A DNA stretch of 64,000 nucleotides. Origin: Neopestalotiopsis rosae (lineage: Eukaryota; Ascomycota; Sordariomycetes; Amphisphaeriales; Sporocadaceae). The position numbers and the translations under genes are program-made. The stretch is from assembly GCA_023078685.1 (NCBI GenBank), contig JALGAS010000006.1:496001-560000 (forward strand). The letters run 5' to 3'. The notes under the pieces are model-generated. The model did not search any database, was not told where the DNA came from, and worked only from the letters and a program-made list of their open reading frames with translations. Each line of letters opens with the position of its first letter. The first letter of the stretch is position 1. Shown piece after piece: positions 1-11,500 of the stretch.

Positions 1-1280
1 AGATTCATCATGGTGTGCCCGTTCTGATGTTGCTAAAGATCCACTGTTGGCTGTGGTTGTGCTCAGATATGCTGCTGCTTGGTATAGGTAGGATATGCGC
101 GAATACAATGGTCGATTGGCAACATTGCCCTGCTGTTTGGATTTGGCCATGTTGGAAGTAGACTGTGTGAGAGCTGAAGAGACACTGATTTTTTCTGAGA
201 AGGGGGGGAGATATTGTATGTCCTCTGGTACTGAAGAATTCGTGACGAGGAGTCGAGTTTCTGCTTAGAGGCGAAATCTGCAGAGTATTTCTCTTTCTCT
301 TTCTCTTTCCAAGGGGGAAGAAGATTTATATGACCAGCAATAAGAAAAGTGAACGAAAGTAAGACGAGGTAATGCGAGGTGACTAAAAGTCGATCATAGA
401 TTTGCACATGCCCTGTGTGTACTTTGTACGCCCTATGGAAATAGGTATGTACGGCCAAGAATAGGAAAGAAAAATCTGGGGAACAGGAACGTGCGTTTGC
501 CCTGTCCAAATTCAGTTGGCCCGTGCGCTCAGCCTTGAAGGGCCAGTGGCTTTGGGTTTACCAGTTAGGTGCCAGATGTTGAAAACAACATGAAGATGGG
601 ACCCTGATTGCTCAGTCTACTACATACCTAAGGTTAGGTTAGATCAATGTGCACCAAGTCACATCTGGAATAGCTTGCTTGATTGGATATTTTACAAACG
701 CTAAACAGAACCTCTGCAGCGATTGTGTGTCTGCTGTTGGCTGCTTTTCGGCAGTAATTGGCTGCTTAGGTTCGGTTGCCTGGGTTGTGGCTGGTGTCTT
801 TTCGCCCACTAGGAAGGGACGGGGCGTCAGGCGTCGGGGGCTTTGACGGGCTGACGGGAGGGGAGTTGGCCACTGCTTCTGCTTGGTTCCGTGCCTGTGC
901 CCACTGCCCACCCACTGCCCACTCGCTTTTTACTGGGTCCCGCAGTTTTCAGGCCAGCTTCCAGCGCCCAGCTCAAACCAGACCAGAGAGCTCAACCCCG
1001 TCAGATTCATCCGCCCGCCCACCCGCATTCTCCAGCCTCGACCTCAATTGTCCATCCAACAAGGTCATTCCAGCAGAGGCTGACGCGACTCGACTCTCTA
1101 TTCTCTTTCCATCAATTCCGCGCCCTTTTTCATCTCCATTTTCTTCCTCACTCCTCATCGCCCGCACATTGCAGCGCATCCGAGTGAACTGACTCATCTC
1201 GACGTCGTGAACTGACATCGCATTTCTGTTTATTTCTTGCCGCCGACTTTTCTAATCTCACCACCAACGCACCGCTCAAC
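1..1280. promoter_or_regulatory. Upstream region and 5' leader of SUB2
   Basis: No convincing gene is seen here. A CT-rich microsatellite of CTTTCT units lies near 290-312. A TTAGGTTAG-like stretch lies near 631-642. From about 880 to 1280 the plus strand becomes rich in C and T, as is usual for fungal promoters and 5' leaders, and it runs straight into the SUB2 start codon. An open frame of about 148 codons on the minus strand (63-509) lacks an ATG near its beginning and resembles nothing I recognise. Confidence 0.6.
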
Positions 1281-3455
1281 ATGTCTGCCGAAGAGGATCT
1301 CATCGATTACTCCGACGAGGAGTTGGCTCCCAATGACGCCGCCCCCGCCAACGGCAAGAAGGCTGATGCGGCTGCCGCCGGCAACAATGTCGATAAGAAA
1401 GGCTCCTACGTCGGCATCCACTCCACTGGATTCCGCGATTTCCTCTTGAAGCCCGAGATTCTACGCGCTATCACCGACTGCGGTTTCGAGCATCCTTCGG
1501 AGGGTTAGTCTACCAATACTGTCACGTTTAGAACACACACCGGTCAAGTTCTATGTCTATCCATCTATCCCTCCTTCCTATTTCAAGCGTCCGTCCATCT
1601 CGCAAGCAAAAATCAAAATCCAGAAAGCCAGAGTCAAAAAGAGTCGGTGGAATTCAATCGTCGGCGCATGAACAGCCTGATTGCCGCAATCTAGCGCGCC
1701 CCCATCCGGATCCTCTGGGGGCGATGTTGGAGGTCGTCAAGCACAAGAGTTGGTCTTTGCATGGAGGAATAAAGCAGCTGGAAAGAAATCTTGCCTCGCG
1801 TAGGCTGTCTTTCGACATGATGCCTGTAAAGGACACAGCGCTTCAGCTGCGACCTTTTGGCATTCAATGCCAGCGATGATGGGCCACTTGTGTGTTTAAT
1901 CACCAGGTAGCTATCGCTTGATCACGGTCAAAGCATTTTGCAAGCAAGTATCCGTCGTTGGTGGTGCTATAGCCGTGTCGCGTCATGACGCGTGACCGGC
2001 GCACATCAATTACGAGACGCCCATTTGCGCCTGCAAATGGAGGCAATTTGGTAGAAGACGAACGCGCGACTCTCATGACATTCGGATACGACTATGCTGC
2101 GATGATGGGCGGACCTTGTCCATGCCCCTCTCCGTTCATATAACCACCGCTTATACACTTATGGGAACCTTTATCTGACATTCGATCGCTATCTACAGTT
2201 CAGCAAACCTGTATTCCCCAAGCTCTTCTTGGTGGTGACATCATCTGTCAAGCCAAGTCGGGTCTTGGTAAGACGGCCGTCTTCGTCTTGACCACCCTGC
2301 AGCAAGTCGAGCCTGTTGCTGGCGAGTGCTCCGTTCTGGTCATGTGCCACACTCGAGAGCTGGCTTTCCAGATCCGCAACGAGTACAACCGCTTCAGCAA
2401 GTATATGCCCAACATCAAGACTGGTGTCTTTTACGGTGGTACCCCCATCGTCAAGGATGCCGAGATCCTGAAGAACAAGGATACTCACCCGCACATCATT
2501 GTCGGTACCCCAGGTCGTCTGCAAGCCCTTATCAGAGACAAGCACTTGCGCCTGGGAAGCGTCCGCATTTTCGTTCTCGATGAGTGTGACAAGATGTTGG
2601 ATCAGATCGGTGAGTTACTCTTTTGTATGAATTCGTAGGCTATCGAGACTAATGTCTATCCAAAGATATGCGCCGCGACGTGCAGGAGATCTTCCGTGCC
2701 ACCCCGACGCAGAAGCAGGTCATGATGTTCAGTGCCACCTTGTCCGAGGAGGTCAAGCCCATCTGCAAGAAGTTCATGCAGAACCCAACCGAGCACTATG
2801 TCGACGAGGACACCAAGTTGACGCTGCACGGTCTCCAGCAGTACTACATCAAGCTTGAGGAGAAGGAGAAGAACCGTAAGCTCAACGAGCTTCTGGACGA
2901 GCTTCAGTTCAACCAGGTGATCATCTTTGTCAAGAGCACTCTTCGTGCAACCGAGCTCGACAAGCTGTTGCGCGAGTGTAACTTCCCCTCCATTGCAGTC
3001 CACTCTGGTGTGAGCCAAGAAGAGCGGTAAGTTCTCATGATGATAAACGATAAACTTCCAGTAGATGAATGAGCTAACGCCCGCTTCCAGTATCAAACGC
3101 TACAAGGAGTTCAAGGATTTCAACAAGCGTATCTGTGTCGCCACCGACGTTTTCGGACGTGGTATCGATATCGAGCGTATCAACCTGGCCATCAACTACG
3201 ACTTGTCCGCTGATGCTGACTCGTACCTCCACCGTGTCGGTCGTGCTGGTCGTTTCGGTACCAAGGGTCTCGCCATCTCATTCGTGAGCAGTGAGCAAGA
3301 CCAGGAGGTGCTCAAGGCAATTGAGAAGCGTTTCGAAGTCGCACTTCCGTAAGTTTCCATCATTTACCTTTTCTTTCTCATTCAACCATGCTAACGATCA
3401 CTTCAGCGAATTCCCCAAGGAGGGTGTCGACGCTTCCACCTACATGGCTGCTTAG
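1281..3455 (+). CDS. SUB2: ATP-dependent RNA helicase SUB2 (UAP56/DDX39B, DECD-box)
   Basis: SUB2 is a nuclear helicase that acts in spliceosome assembly and, with the TREX complex, in mRNA export. Five exons are inferred: 1281-1503, 2199-2609, 2666-3026, 3091-3348 and 3407-3455. Together they give 1302 nt and 433 aa, the usual size of fungal SUB2. Visible motifs are a Q-motif region GFEHPSEVQ (about 68-76), Walker A AKSGLGKT (93-100), DECD (202-205), SAT (234-236) and HRVGRAGR (379-386). The DECD box, rather than DEAD, together with a C-terminus ending in YMAA, separates SUB2 from other helicases. The start is the first in-frame ATG, in an AAC-ATG context, and the protein opens with an acidic [10 protein letters not shown] stretch typical of the family. 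Intron 1 is 695 nt, about ten times the others. If it were retained, translation would stop at once, because the codons across the donor read GAG GGT TAG. Confidence 0.97.
1504..2198 (+). other. Unusually long intron 1 of SUB2
   Basis: The donor is GTTAGT and the acceptor CTACAG. A CTGAC branch-site candidate lies near 2175. The remaining SUB2 introns are 56-64 nt. The intron holds a perfect 10-nt palindrome at 1981-1990 and a perfect hairpin at 2021-2040 (8-bp stem, 4-nt loop GCCT). I found no ORF with family similarity inside it. A long intron in a gene that encodes a splicing factor raises the possibility of autoregulation, but this is inference. Confidence 0.85.
2021..2040. repeat. Perfect inverted repeat inside SUB2 intron 1
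   Basis: CCATTTGC is followed by a GCCT loop and then its exact complement GCAAATGG. The hairpin lies about 160 nt upstream of the intron acceptor. It could form in the pre-mRNA. Its function is unknown. Confidence 0.8.
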
Positions 3456-6400
3456 AGGGGCTGCGCAATCAGCAGCTTAATAGCACTTGCTTAATTCAGA
3501 GTCTGGAGGAGATGCCGATGACAAAATCAAAACTTCACAAAAGCACTTGGGTTGGGAAATCAGTTTCTGTATGTGTCTAGCCTCGCTTCGAGGCATGAAT
3601 ATTTGGCGAAGTAAGAGGAAATATGACGATTTTGATGCACTGCTACCGGCGCCCGTGGTCACGTGAAACAGTTTTTCCCCCTTTTTTGTGCTCTTCGTAG
3701 CGTTATTGATTGCCATGTAGTTCGAATCAGATCAAGCATCGCCATTTCACACAGATGAGGAATGATGAAATGCAGCCATTCCAACCTTCTGATAAGTGTT
3801 GACGTATGAGAATGAACTCAAACTTCAGTCTTTAATGTTCTTGAAATCCACTTCTAGGTTTTCTCGGGCTTCCTCCATAAAAGCCTCATCGTAGAAATTC
3901 ACACTTTTAAGACTCCAACACGAGATTGTTTGAATTGATCACCCAAAACAAATTCATGACACTCCAGAATACGACAAGCCTGCAGAATCATCCTGCAAAG
4001 TAAAGAACGTCCGGATCGGAGTTCGGAGAGATTAATGAACTTTTGGTCTTCTTGAACAGGAACCGGAACCTACACCTGGCGAAGCAGATTGTTTACTGTA
4101 CCGAAACCTTTCTCAACTGATCTGTTGTAAACATTTCCATGGAAGTCTGCTCAACTCCACATGGTCATGGATGTGATATAGATATTGTAGTTACGTCTTT
4201 GGCCGAGAGTGGGCATCCGTGGCCAGCTTCCATGCAGGAGGAGAACCTTGATACCTGGATCAGAATAGTCATTACGAAAGACCTCGATATAGACAAATCC
4301 CTCGATCCAAGACGTTGAAATAAAGATATTCATTTTCCCGGTCCGTGAAAGTAACAGGGAGTACTTAGAGTTTATTACCTTGCTGCCTGCATATCCACGT
4401 GCAGAATCCAGCGCACGTGTTTCTGGTGGCAGACGACTGGATGTATATGCATAAATTAGGCCGGGATGTCCATAATCATACCATGATCATGACTATATCA
4501 CACCGTGTGACTCAAAGCTCCAACACCCAAAACTGCCGAGGTCTGCCTGATTTAAATCGAATTATGTGTCAACTTTTGTGGCCTGTAACGACTTGGCTAT
4601 GGTTTCCAACAAGGTGATTCAGTCCGGACTAAATATCCTCGGTTCCAGGCGAAAGTCTTGCATGGGCGATTTCAGTTCGCTTCCGCCGGACATGTGAGGT
4701 AATTATTCTGCTGAAAGACTCTTTTGAATCATACCTGTCGAGTTCCAAGCAGTACCTGGTGATCAATTTTCTTCCATCTTTCATGTTCGTTTCTTTTTCT
4801 TCCTCTTTTTGGATTTTCATCATGCAGTTTCAGAGCATACAATCATGCATCGACACTTGTATGGTAATGAAACAACTGTGACCCTCAGCGATACCATAGA
4901 ATTACTTCTGGAGTTGCGGTTGTGATTTTCGAGGTCCATTTCTGGGAAAACAAGATATTGTACTCCTTCACGGTATCTTTTTAACCTAGATATCTGGACA
5001 CACCCCTGTGTGAGTAGACAAAAAGCAACCAGCACTTTTCCGTGTACCCTTTACCCATATTCGCCAACCCTCGCATGTGGACCTTGACTATCCAGATAAA
5101 ACAGATCATTTCATGTCATGGGAAACCGTAACGAAAAGCCGCCCGCTGAGAGGATGGCCAGGCGTTATGACTCCTTCAGTCATTACCTTGCTTCCGAAGA
5201 GGTGGGCAACCTAGAGTCGGGCATCCACCGACACACCTTCTGATCTTTTTGTGACTCGGTGGTCATGATGCTAGAATGGCGAAAACTTGGATAGGGGAAG
5301 GCGTTACCGGCTCTGATCAAGTTCATCAGTTGTGGGTAAGACGAGAGGCCGCCCCTTCCACATATTGAGTAGTTTGAAGAAGGTTGGTTTGAGGGTTTTT
5401 GCTTTAGTTCTACTTTTCTTGGAAGCTTGTATGAGTTCTTAATAGCGTTATCCGTTTCGATTTTTGATAAGTGAGGTTGTTTCTTTTCTTTTGGATTGTT
5501 CGTCATTCATCCAGCTGATCGCTCCGTGACTTTTGTCAGATCGTTTCCGGTTGCTTGACTTATATAAACTCAAGAATGAAAACAATAACAGGACTGTCCT
5601 AGATGAGACTTTGAGATCATATTTCCTCCTGATTTACCTTGTTGTTTGATGGGGGATGGTAGCACGTTGAGGTTACCACATTAAAACGACTCCAGTATAG
5701 CCCGTACGCCCATGTAAAGCAAATGGGAGAAAAGTCGCTTGAATCTCATTTGGAAAAAATTATATTATTCTTCGACTGATAAGCCCTCTAGCGTATGTAG
5801 AAATGTTCTTGCCCTAAGTAAGGTGTGGCAATGGTGAAGCTGGCCTTGAGGCTCTGAACAACAAGTATCATTATGAAGTCACTGGTACAGACATTTGAAT
5901 TGTTTGTCTTGATCAAAGCACACAGAAGTACAGAGCGAGGCTCTAGTTACAAGGCTAGAAGTACCGACAGCCTCGTCGTCCGTCATGATTGCGGTCAAAG
6001 TCAAGGCTACGGATTACATGAATGATTGATTATACTTGCACGTGACGAATTTGAAAGTCTGTTGTGTGTTTTTTGTGTTCAGTGATATGTACTAATGAAG
6101 CATCTCTACCCCGTCCAACACATGTAAGTGATGACTCGCCGAAAAGATCATGTAAGCCGGCCGCTCGGAAATTGATGTCAGCACTTATATACCAAAAGTC
6201 AGCTGACATGGAGGGGAGAAGATTGATAGTATCGAGCCTTTTATGGTGGATAGTTTCCCCCCTCTTTCCCCCCCAAAAGCATGGTTCCAACTGCCCGCTT
6301 TCTTCTGCAGCTTATTGTTTGGGGGCCCTTTCGGCTTGATGCAACATTTGCAAGCTCACCGGCACATGATTTGTACATCAAGGGCGGGCGGGCACTTTCA

Positions 6401-7036
6401 GCCCTCTCTCTCTTGATTTGGAAGATCTGTAACTTGAAGTGGATTCTACCTTGACCATAATCTCATGCAAGGCTCGATCAAATATGCCCGTCGACATTAA
6501 TTGCCGATACCGAAAGTGCAAAAACATAAAAAAATCGGACTTGCAAAAAAAGTGTGTGGGTACGTTGTTGATAATTCTCTTGCATATCATCTCTCTTCTT
6601 ACTATTGCTACTACCAAAAATCTTTGGGAGATCTGCCTGCCGCTGCTGCCTAGTTCCTTGCAACCCACCAACGCGACCACCAAGATCCTGTCAGATGGGA
6701 AGAGGGGAAAAAGACGAGGTTGCAATACAAGTTTTGGAGATTGATCAAAAAATAATAATTATGATGAAACCTCACAAGTCATTTCTTGATGGGATTGGAT
6801 CGCGCCCCTAAGGATCAGCAAAATCTATCTCAGCTCATGTTCCTGCCTAGGTTTTAAGCTTTTAGGCAGACCTTCTAGAAGTTGTATTAATGCTTCCTTC
6901 TTGACGTGTGGGTTCCTGATAAATGACATGCTTTGACATGGATATATCCGTTAGGTGAAATTGGAAAAAGGAGTAGCAGGTAGACATCCATCAAAGGTAT
7001 TCTATTGGACTTTTTGGCACCTTGGATGCCTATTAG

Positions 7037-7073
7037 GAAGGGGGGGTGGGGGGGGGGGGGGGTGCGTGGTGGG
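7037..7073 (+). repeat. Poly-G tract with G-quadruplex potential
   Basis: Seven G residues, one T, then fifteen G residues, followed by further short G-runs. The plus strand could fold into a G-quadruplex. It lies in the gene desert, kilobases from any gene I recognise. Such tracts are prone to length errors in sequencing. Confidence 0.8.
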
Positions 7074-8485
7074 TTCTCAGAAACCGCGATCCCAATCCGA
7101 AAGGATGAGTCCCCCGCGATTCGCAAAGTGGCACAGCAGTTCTTCTTTTCTTGACGAGAAATAACTTATATACCACGCACATACGTAGACGGGGCAATTT
7201 TGTCAAGCAGAGAAAAAGCTCAGCAGAAGGATCACCATGCCTGTTTCACAATAGTTGGTGGTATCAAATTGTGACCATTAGGATCACATCGCGGGTTCTT
7301 TTGGCTTTTTCTCGGGGCGACTTCATCTTAGCTGCCGCCGCCGCCGCCGCTATATGTACGTGTGTTGCGCGCTTCCCGTTTGAGCGAGTTAGAAAAGTCC
7401 TATTACGTACTTTTGTGATTACCTCATCCTTGTTATGGGATCGTTTAGGATCTGGGTCGATAGTAGGAAAGGAAGCCCAGTTCAGTAACTACTCTAGCCA
7501 TATCATGTAAGCGGACGGGCCATTTGAAGAAAGTCCCCTTCTCCCATAAGTCACACGTATGTGGTCAACGAAAACTGAAAGGGGGCATGGACCCCGCGGG
7601 AGAGCAAAGAGCTGAAAAATGATCCTGCCGACTCCAACCGTGATGATTCCGTTGGTAGACGAGACATGGAGAGAGAGGGGAAGGGGGAAAAGAGGCTTGG
7701 CTATCTCCGGCTATCGTGTGATGCAAGCCTCCGCCTTTTGCTACGAATTCGATCTCTCCATACATGACTTGCTTGACCTCTGGGCTATTCTGCCTCGTGA
7801 GAAGACCGAGAAAAGAAGCAAAACTAACTTACTTAATCTTGGGTGTTCTCGCAGGCTTACGTATGTAGTATACTAATGGTATAATGGCAAGGCGCCCTGC
7901 GATCATGTGCGCTACCAAAAAGGCAGTGCTAGTAGGCAGTATTTTTGTTCATATTCGGTAGTCTTCGAAATCAAGTTAATACCAAGATCGTCGCGGGCCG
8001 CAGTAAGGTTATGCTTTCACCGGAATCCGGGAAGGGGCCAAGACTTTTCGATCGCATCATTGACAGATAGCAATCTTGGACAGCAGGGCTTTGCATAATG
8101 GACAGACAATATTCTATAGTGACTGCGCCTACTGGAGCTTTCCCTCCTTTCTTGTGTTGGAATTATACGCCGGAGGCCTACTACTACTAGTTTCTTTGCC
8201 AAAATGGGTCATGGAAACGATGGAAAGTGACACTTGCATACGCAATTGTGTCTCGGGCTCGTCCTAACCTCCCACACCAAAAAGAAGATTGGCCTGTACA
8301 GAGAGAGTATATTGGAGGATCGTCTATGGAAAAGCCGATGGTCGAAAAGGAAGAATTGAACCCCGCCCATTTCCCCCTTGACTTACCATTGCGGCTGGCT
8401 AGTAGCCTGCTCTGTTCTGGATTGCCTTCTTACTCATGCTTACCGCGATACGTCAAGCGGCCTCATTGGCTTGAGGGGGGCGGTG

Positions 8486-8509
8486 TTGTGTGTGTGTGCG
8501 TGTGTGTGT
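8486..8509. repeat. TG dinucleotide microsatellite
   Basis: About eleven TG units with one interruption (GCG). It follows a G-rich run and lies in the gene desert. Confidence 0.85.
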
Positions 8510-11500
8510 TCCATGGCTTAGCGAGGTGGCATTTTTTTTTTGGGTGAGTGACTGTCCAAGTTTCCTTGGCTTCGGGCTCGGGTTAGTGGGGGGGAGGGGA
8601 GGGAGCGAAGAGGGAATGGGAATGCCAACCCACCCCTGGAGGTTTGGCCCGGCGAAGGCGATGAGAGGGATTGCAGTCTAGATTCCATACACCTCATCTA
8701 GACTCTATTCTGCCTGTGATACCAATATCAAAATGTGTCAATGTAGAGGCAGCCAAAGAGGGTCGATATGGAGTCTTTTGCCAGGCAGTGAACTACCATG
8801 TAGCATTACGAGAGGCAAGAGAACGAAAAAAAAAAATTGGTCTTGTGATCAATCAGCTCAGAGACATAGTAGCCACTTTCTGGGGCCTGGGGACGCTGTT
8901 CAGCTCGCTCCATTAGCGCGGGCGTATAGTCAGTCAGAATGCGGACCCGCGCGGCAAGACATTTGGGTTGCCACGACCAAAATACCATACAATGGATCCA
9001 GAATGACTTTGAAATCGTATGCAAACTACTAATCGTATCTGAGAATGACCAAGACGGGACAAGTTCAGATATGGGCTCTCTGGAAGGACGCCGAGTGGCT
9101 CATCATGTTTTTTTTTGTCCTGATGACGTGCATTTCAGTCATGTTTGCTTTTGATATTTTTCCTTCGTTCCCGTGAGCGAATGTGTGTGTTTGTCATGCC
9201 ACAATCGTAAGGAAACGCATTCGGCGAAAAGGAAGAGGGAAATACACACAGTCATCCAATTATGATTGTGGTTTGCATCACTTTAGACCTTCCTATCTAC
9301 GGAGAACGCCATATTGCGTCGTTTATGATCCTCGTCGCGGAATGCGTCACTGGGTATAGATACTTCGAGAAATTTGATATTCGTTTGGGATCGGGCTCCG
9401 ATTTCGCCCGGCCGCGGCCTATACTGTACTTTCGTGAAGATTCTATGAAGGTGCAAGGCCGAGACGGAGTGACTGGGTGATCATGTTTTGACTCACCCTA
9501 TTGCGATTGCGCTTTCGTGTCATAGCAAACAGGCGTATCTGTCTATCTGACTTGGGCAGGAATGGCGAAAAAATAGATGTTGTCATTGATTGAGGATCAC
9601 AGACAGCCTTGGATGTTTTTGGCTCAAAGGGTGCCTTGCATGCCCGATTAGAGTGCCATTTGGGCGACGCCCCGGGCATACCCGTGCTTGCGAACAGATT
9701 GGCATTTTTGCATTTCTGGCGCCTGCCTGCCTGCTGGTCCTTGGGGCCGGCTGAACGAGTGTAAAACCTTTGGAAAGGCTGTATGACCTCAACAATATGG
9801 TATGTGTGCAGCAAGAATTCACTATCAATTTCCAAGTGTAACAATACAGGCAGTTGTCATCCCACATCTGTCATGCAATACAACAACACGACACGACAGC
9901 GTTGGCAGTCATGACAATATGTGCACGATATAGTTGGTCGCCATGTATTGGTGAAGCCTCCTGATCACTCCGAAGTATATAACTATAATTTCATATGAAT
10001 TCATCTATCATCAACCTTCATATCAAAGCAGTGTTGCATAAGAACAAATCGCAGAATACTCCTCTGCATAGTTGCCCAATACGATGCTGTCTACATGAAG
10101 GCAGTAACTCTAATTCATTAAGCCATGTGCTCATTCGTCGCCACGGTATCAAAAGAGAGGCCGGGCAGTATGTAGGGTATTCTTGAATGCAGCAACTGCG
10201 GCGACCTGAAGAGACACTGGGCGCAGTTCCAACAGGCAGAAGTACTTCAAACGACGGTGCTATCAGAAGGCTGTGGCGAACAAGCAGCAGCGCAGCTACC
10301 CCTGTCTCTACCCGTGAGAGACTTTGGTAGCCCACGTTTCGCCAGCATCCAGCAGAGTCTCTGAGTCTCTTGCTCGATTTTTTACCATCAAGGATACGAT
10401 TGTCGGTCGCGTCACATCTACGTTATTTTGGCCCCCCCAAATACATTGATAGACACAATCACCATTCACGGGCAAAGGGGCAAAATTTCGTTCTCGGTAA
10501 AGATGCAAGCCATCTCGTCACAGTCTACCAGAGAGAGGTTTCTCTCTTGATTGCACCGTGTTTGTGCTAGTATGGCGGGCTGATCCAAGTAACCCGACAA
10601 AAACGAGCAACAAGGTGCGCCAAGAGTTTTCTGGGGCAGCATGATCGCCCTCGTTGTATCATGTTCAAATTTAGGTCTTTGCTCTCGCAGAACTCCAGCA
10701 CGCGCATACGGTATACTTGCAAGTGATACCGAATTGGTATCCTCAAAACATGGCGATGCCCTCCTACAGTGGGCTTCCGGTTTGATCGTTCTGCTGTTTT
10801 CTGCTGGTTTATTTTTGTGCTCAAAGCACGTGTAGAATGGAGCAGAGATGGATGCAGGAAGCAGAGCGACGTTCGATGCATCCGTCGCATGTGTACACCC
10901 ACCACTAAACACTGGGGTGGATGTCCAGTATTGAGGCAGTGTATCATTGACGAATTGTAGCAGCATATTCTTTCTCGCAGCGCCGCCCGTAAAATGACAG
11001 CTAATCTCACAGGGGATTGGATGGGCCCGGCCTAGGTCAGTGCTGTGTGTGACGAGTATGCGGCCGATACAGCGATAAGCCACGCAACGATGTAGCCTTT
11101 AAGATGAGCTGACGCAATTCCGAGGCGTCGCCGATTAGCGGAGTACCCCATCTCCGGAGATGCCCAAGTACCTACCATACTATGCATGCCCAGTGAGTGA
11201 TCACAGCCTACAGACCACGAAACAATGCCTGGCCTTTCGTTGGAGGCTGGGTCAGTGTTCTGGTTGCCATTTTGCAACTCTGTGCAATCAAGGAGTCAGG
11301 CTGTGTGCTTTGCTAAGCATAAAGCAGACGCGCAGAGAATACGTAGGACGGCTGTGAATAGACAAAATCCATCACTGATCGAGGCGTCGCAACGAATTGA
11401 CAAAGATTGAATTATTTGGAGTAAGCGGCAGGCATTGATGGGGGCATTTCCGAATGGGAGATTGCAATCTAGAAGAATTCGTGATTATTGCGTGGTGCCA

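Noticed and set aside
63..509. 148-codon open frame on the minus strand
   Set aside because: It begins at a TTG, contains low-complexity EKEKEK from the CT microsatellite and resembles no protein family.
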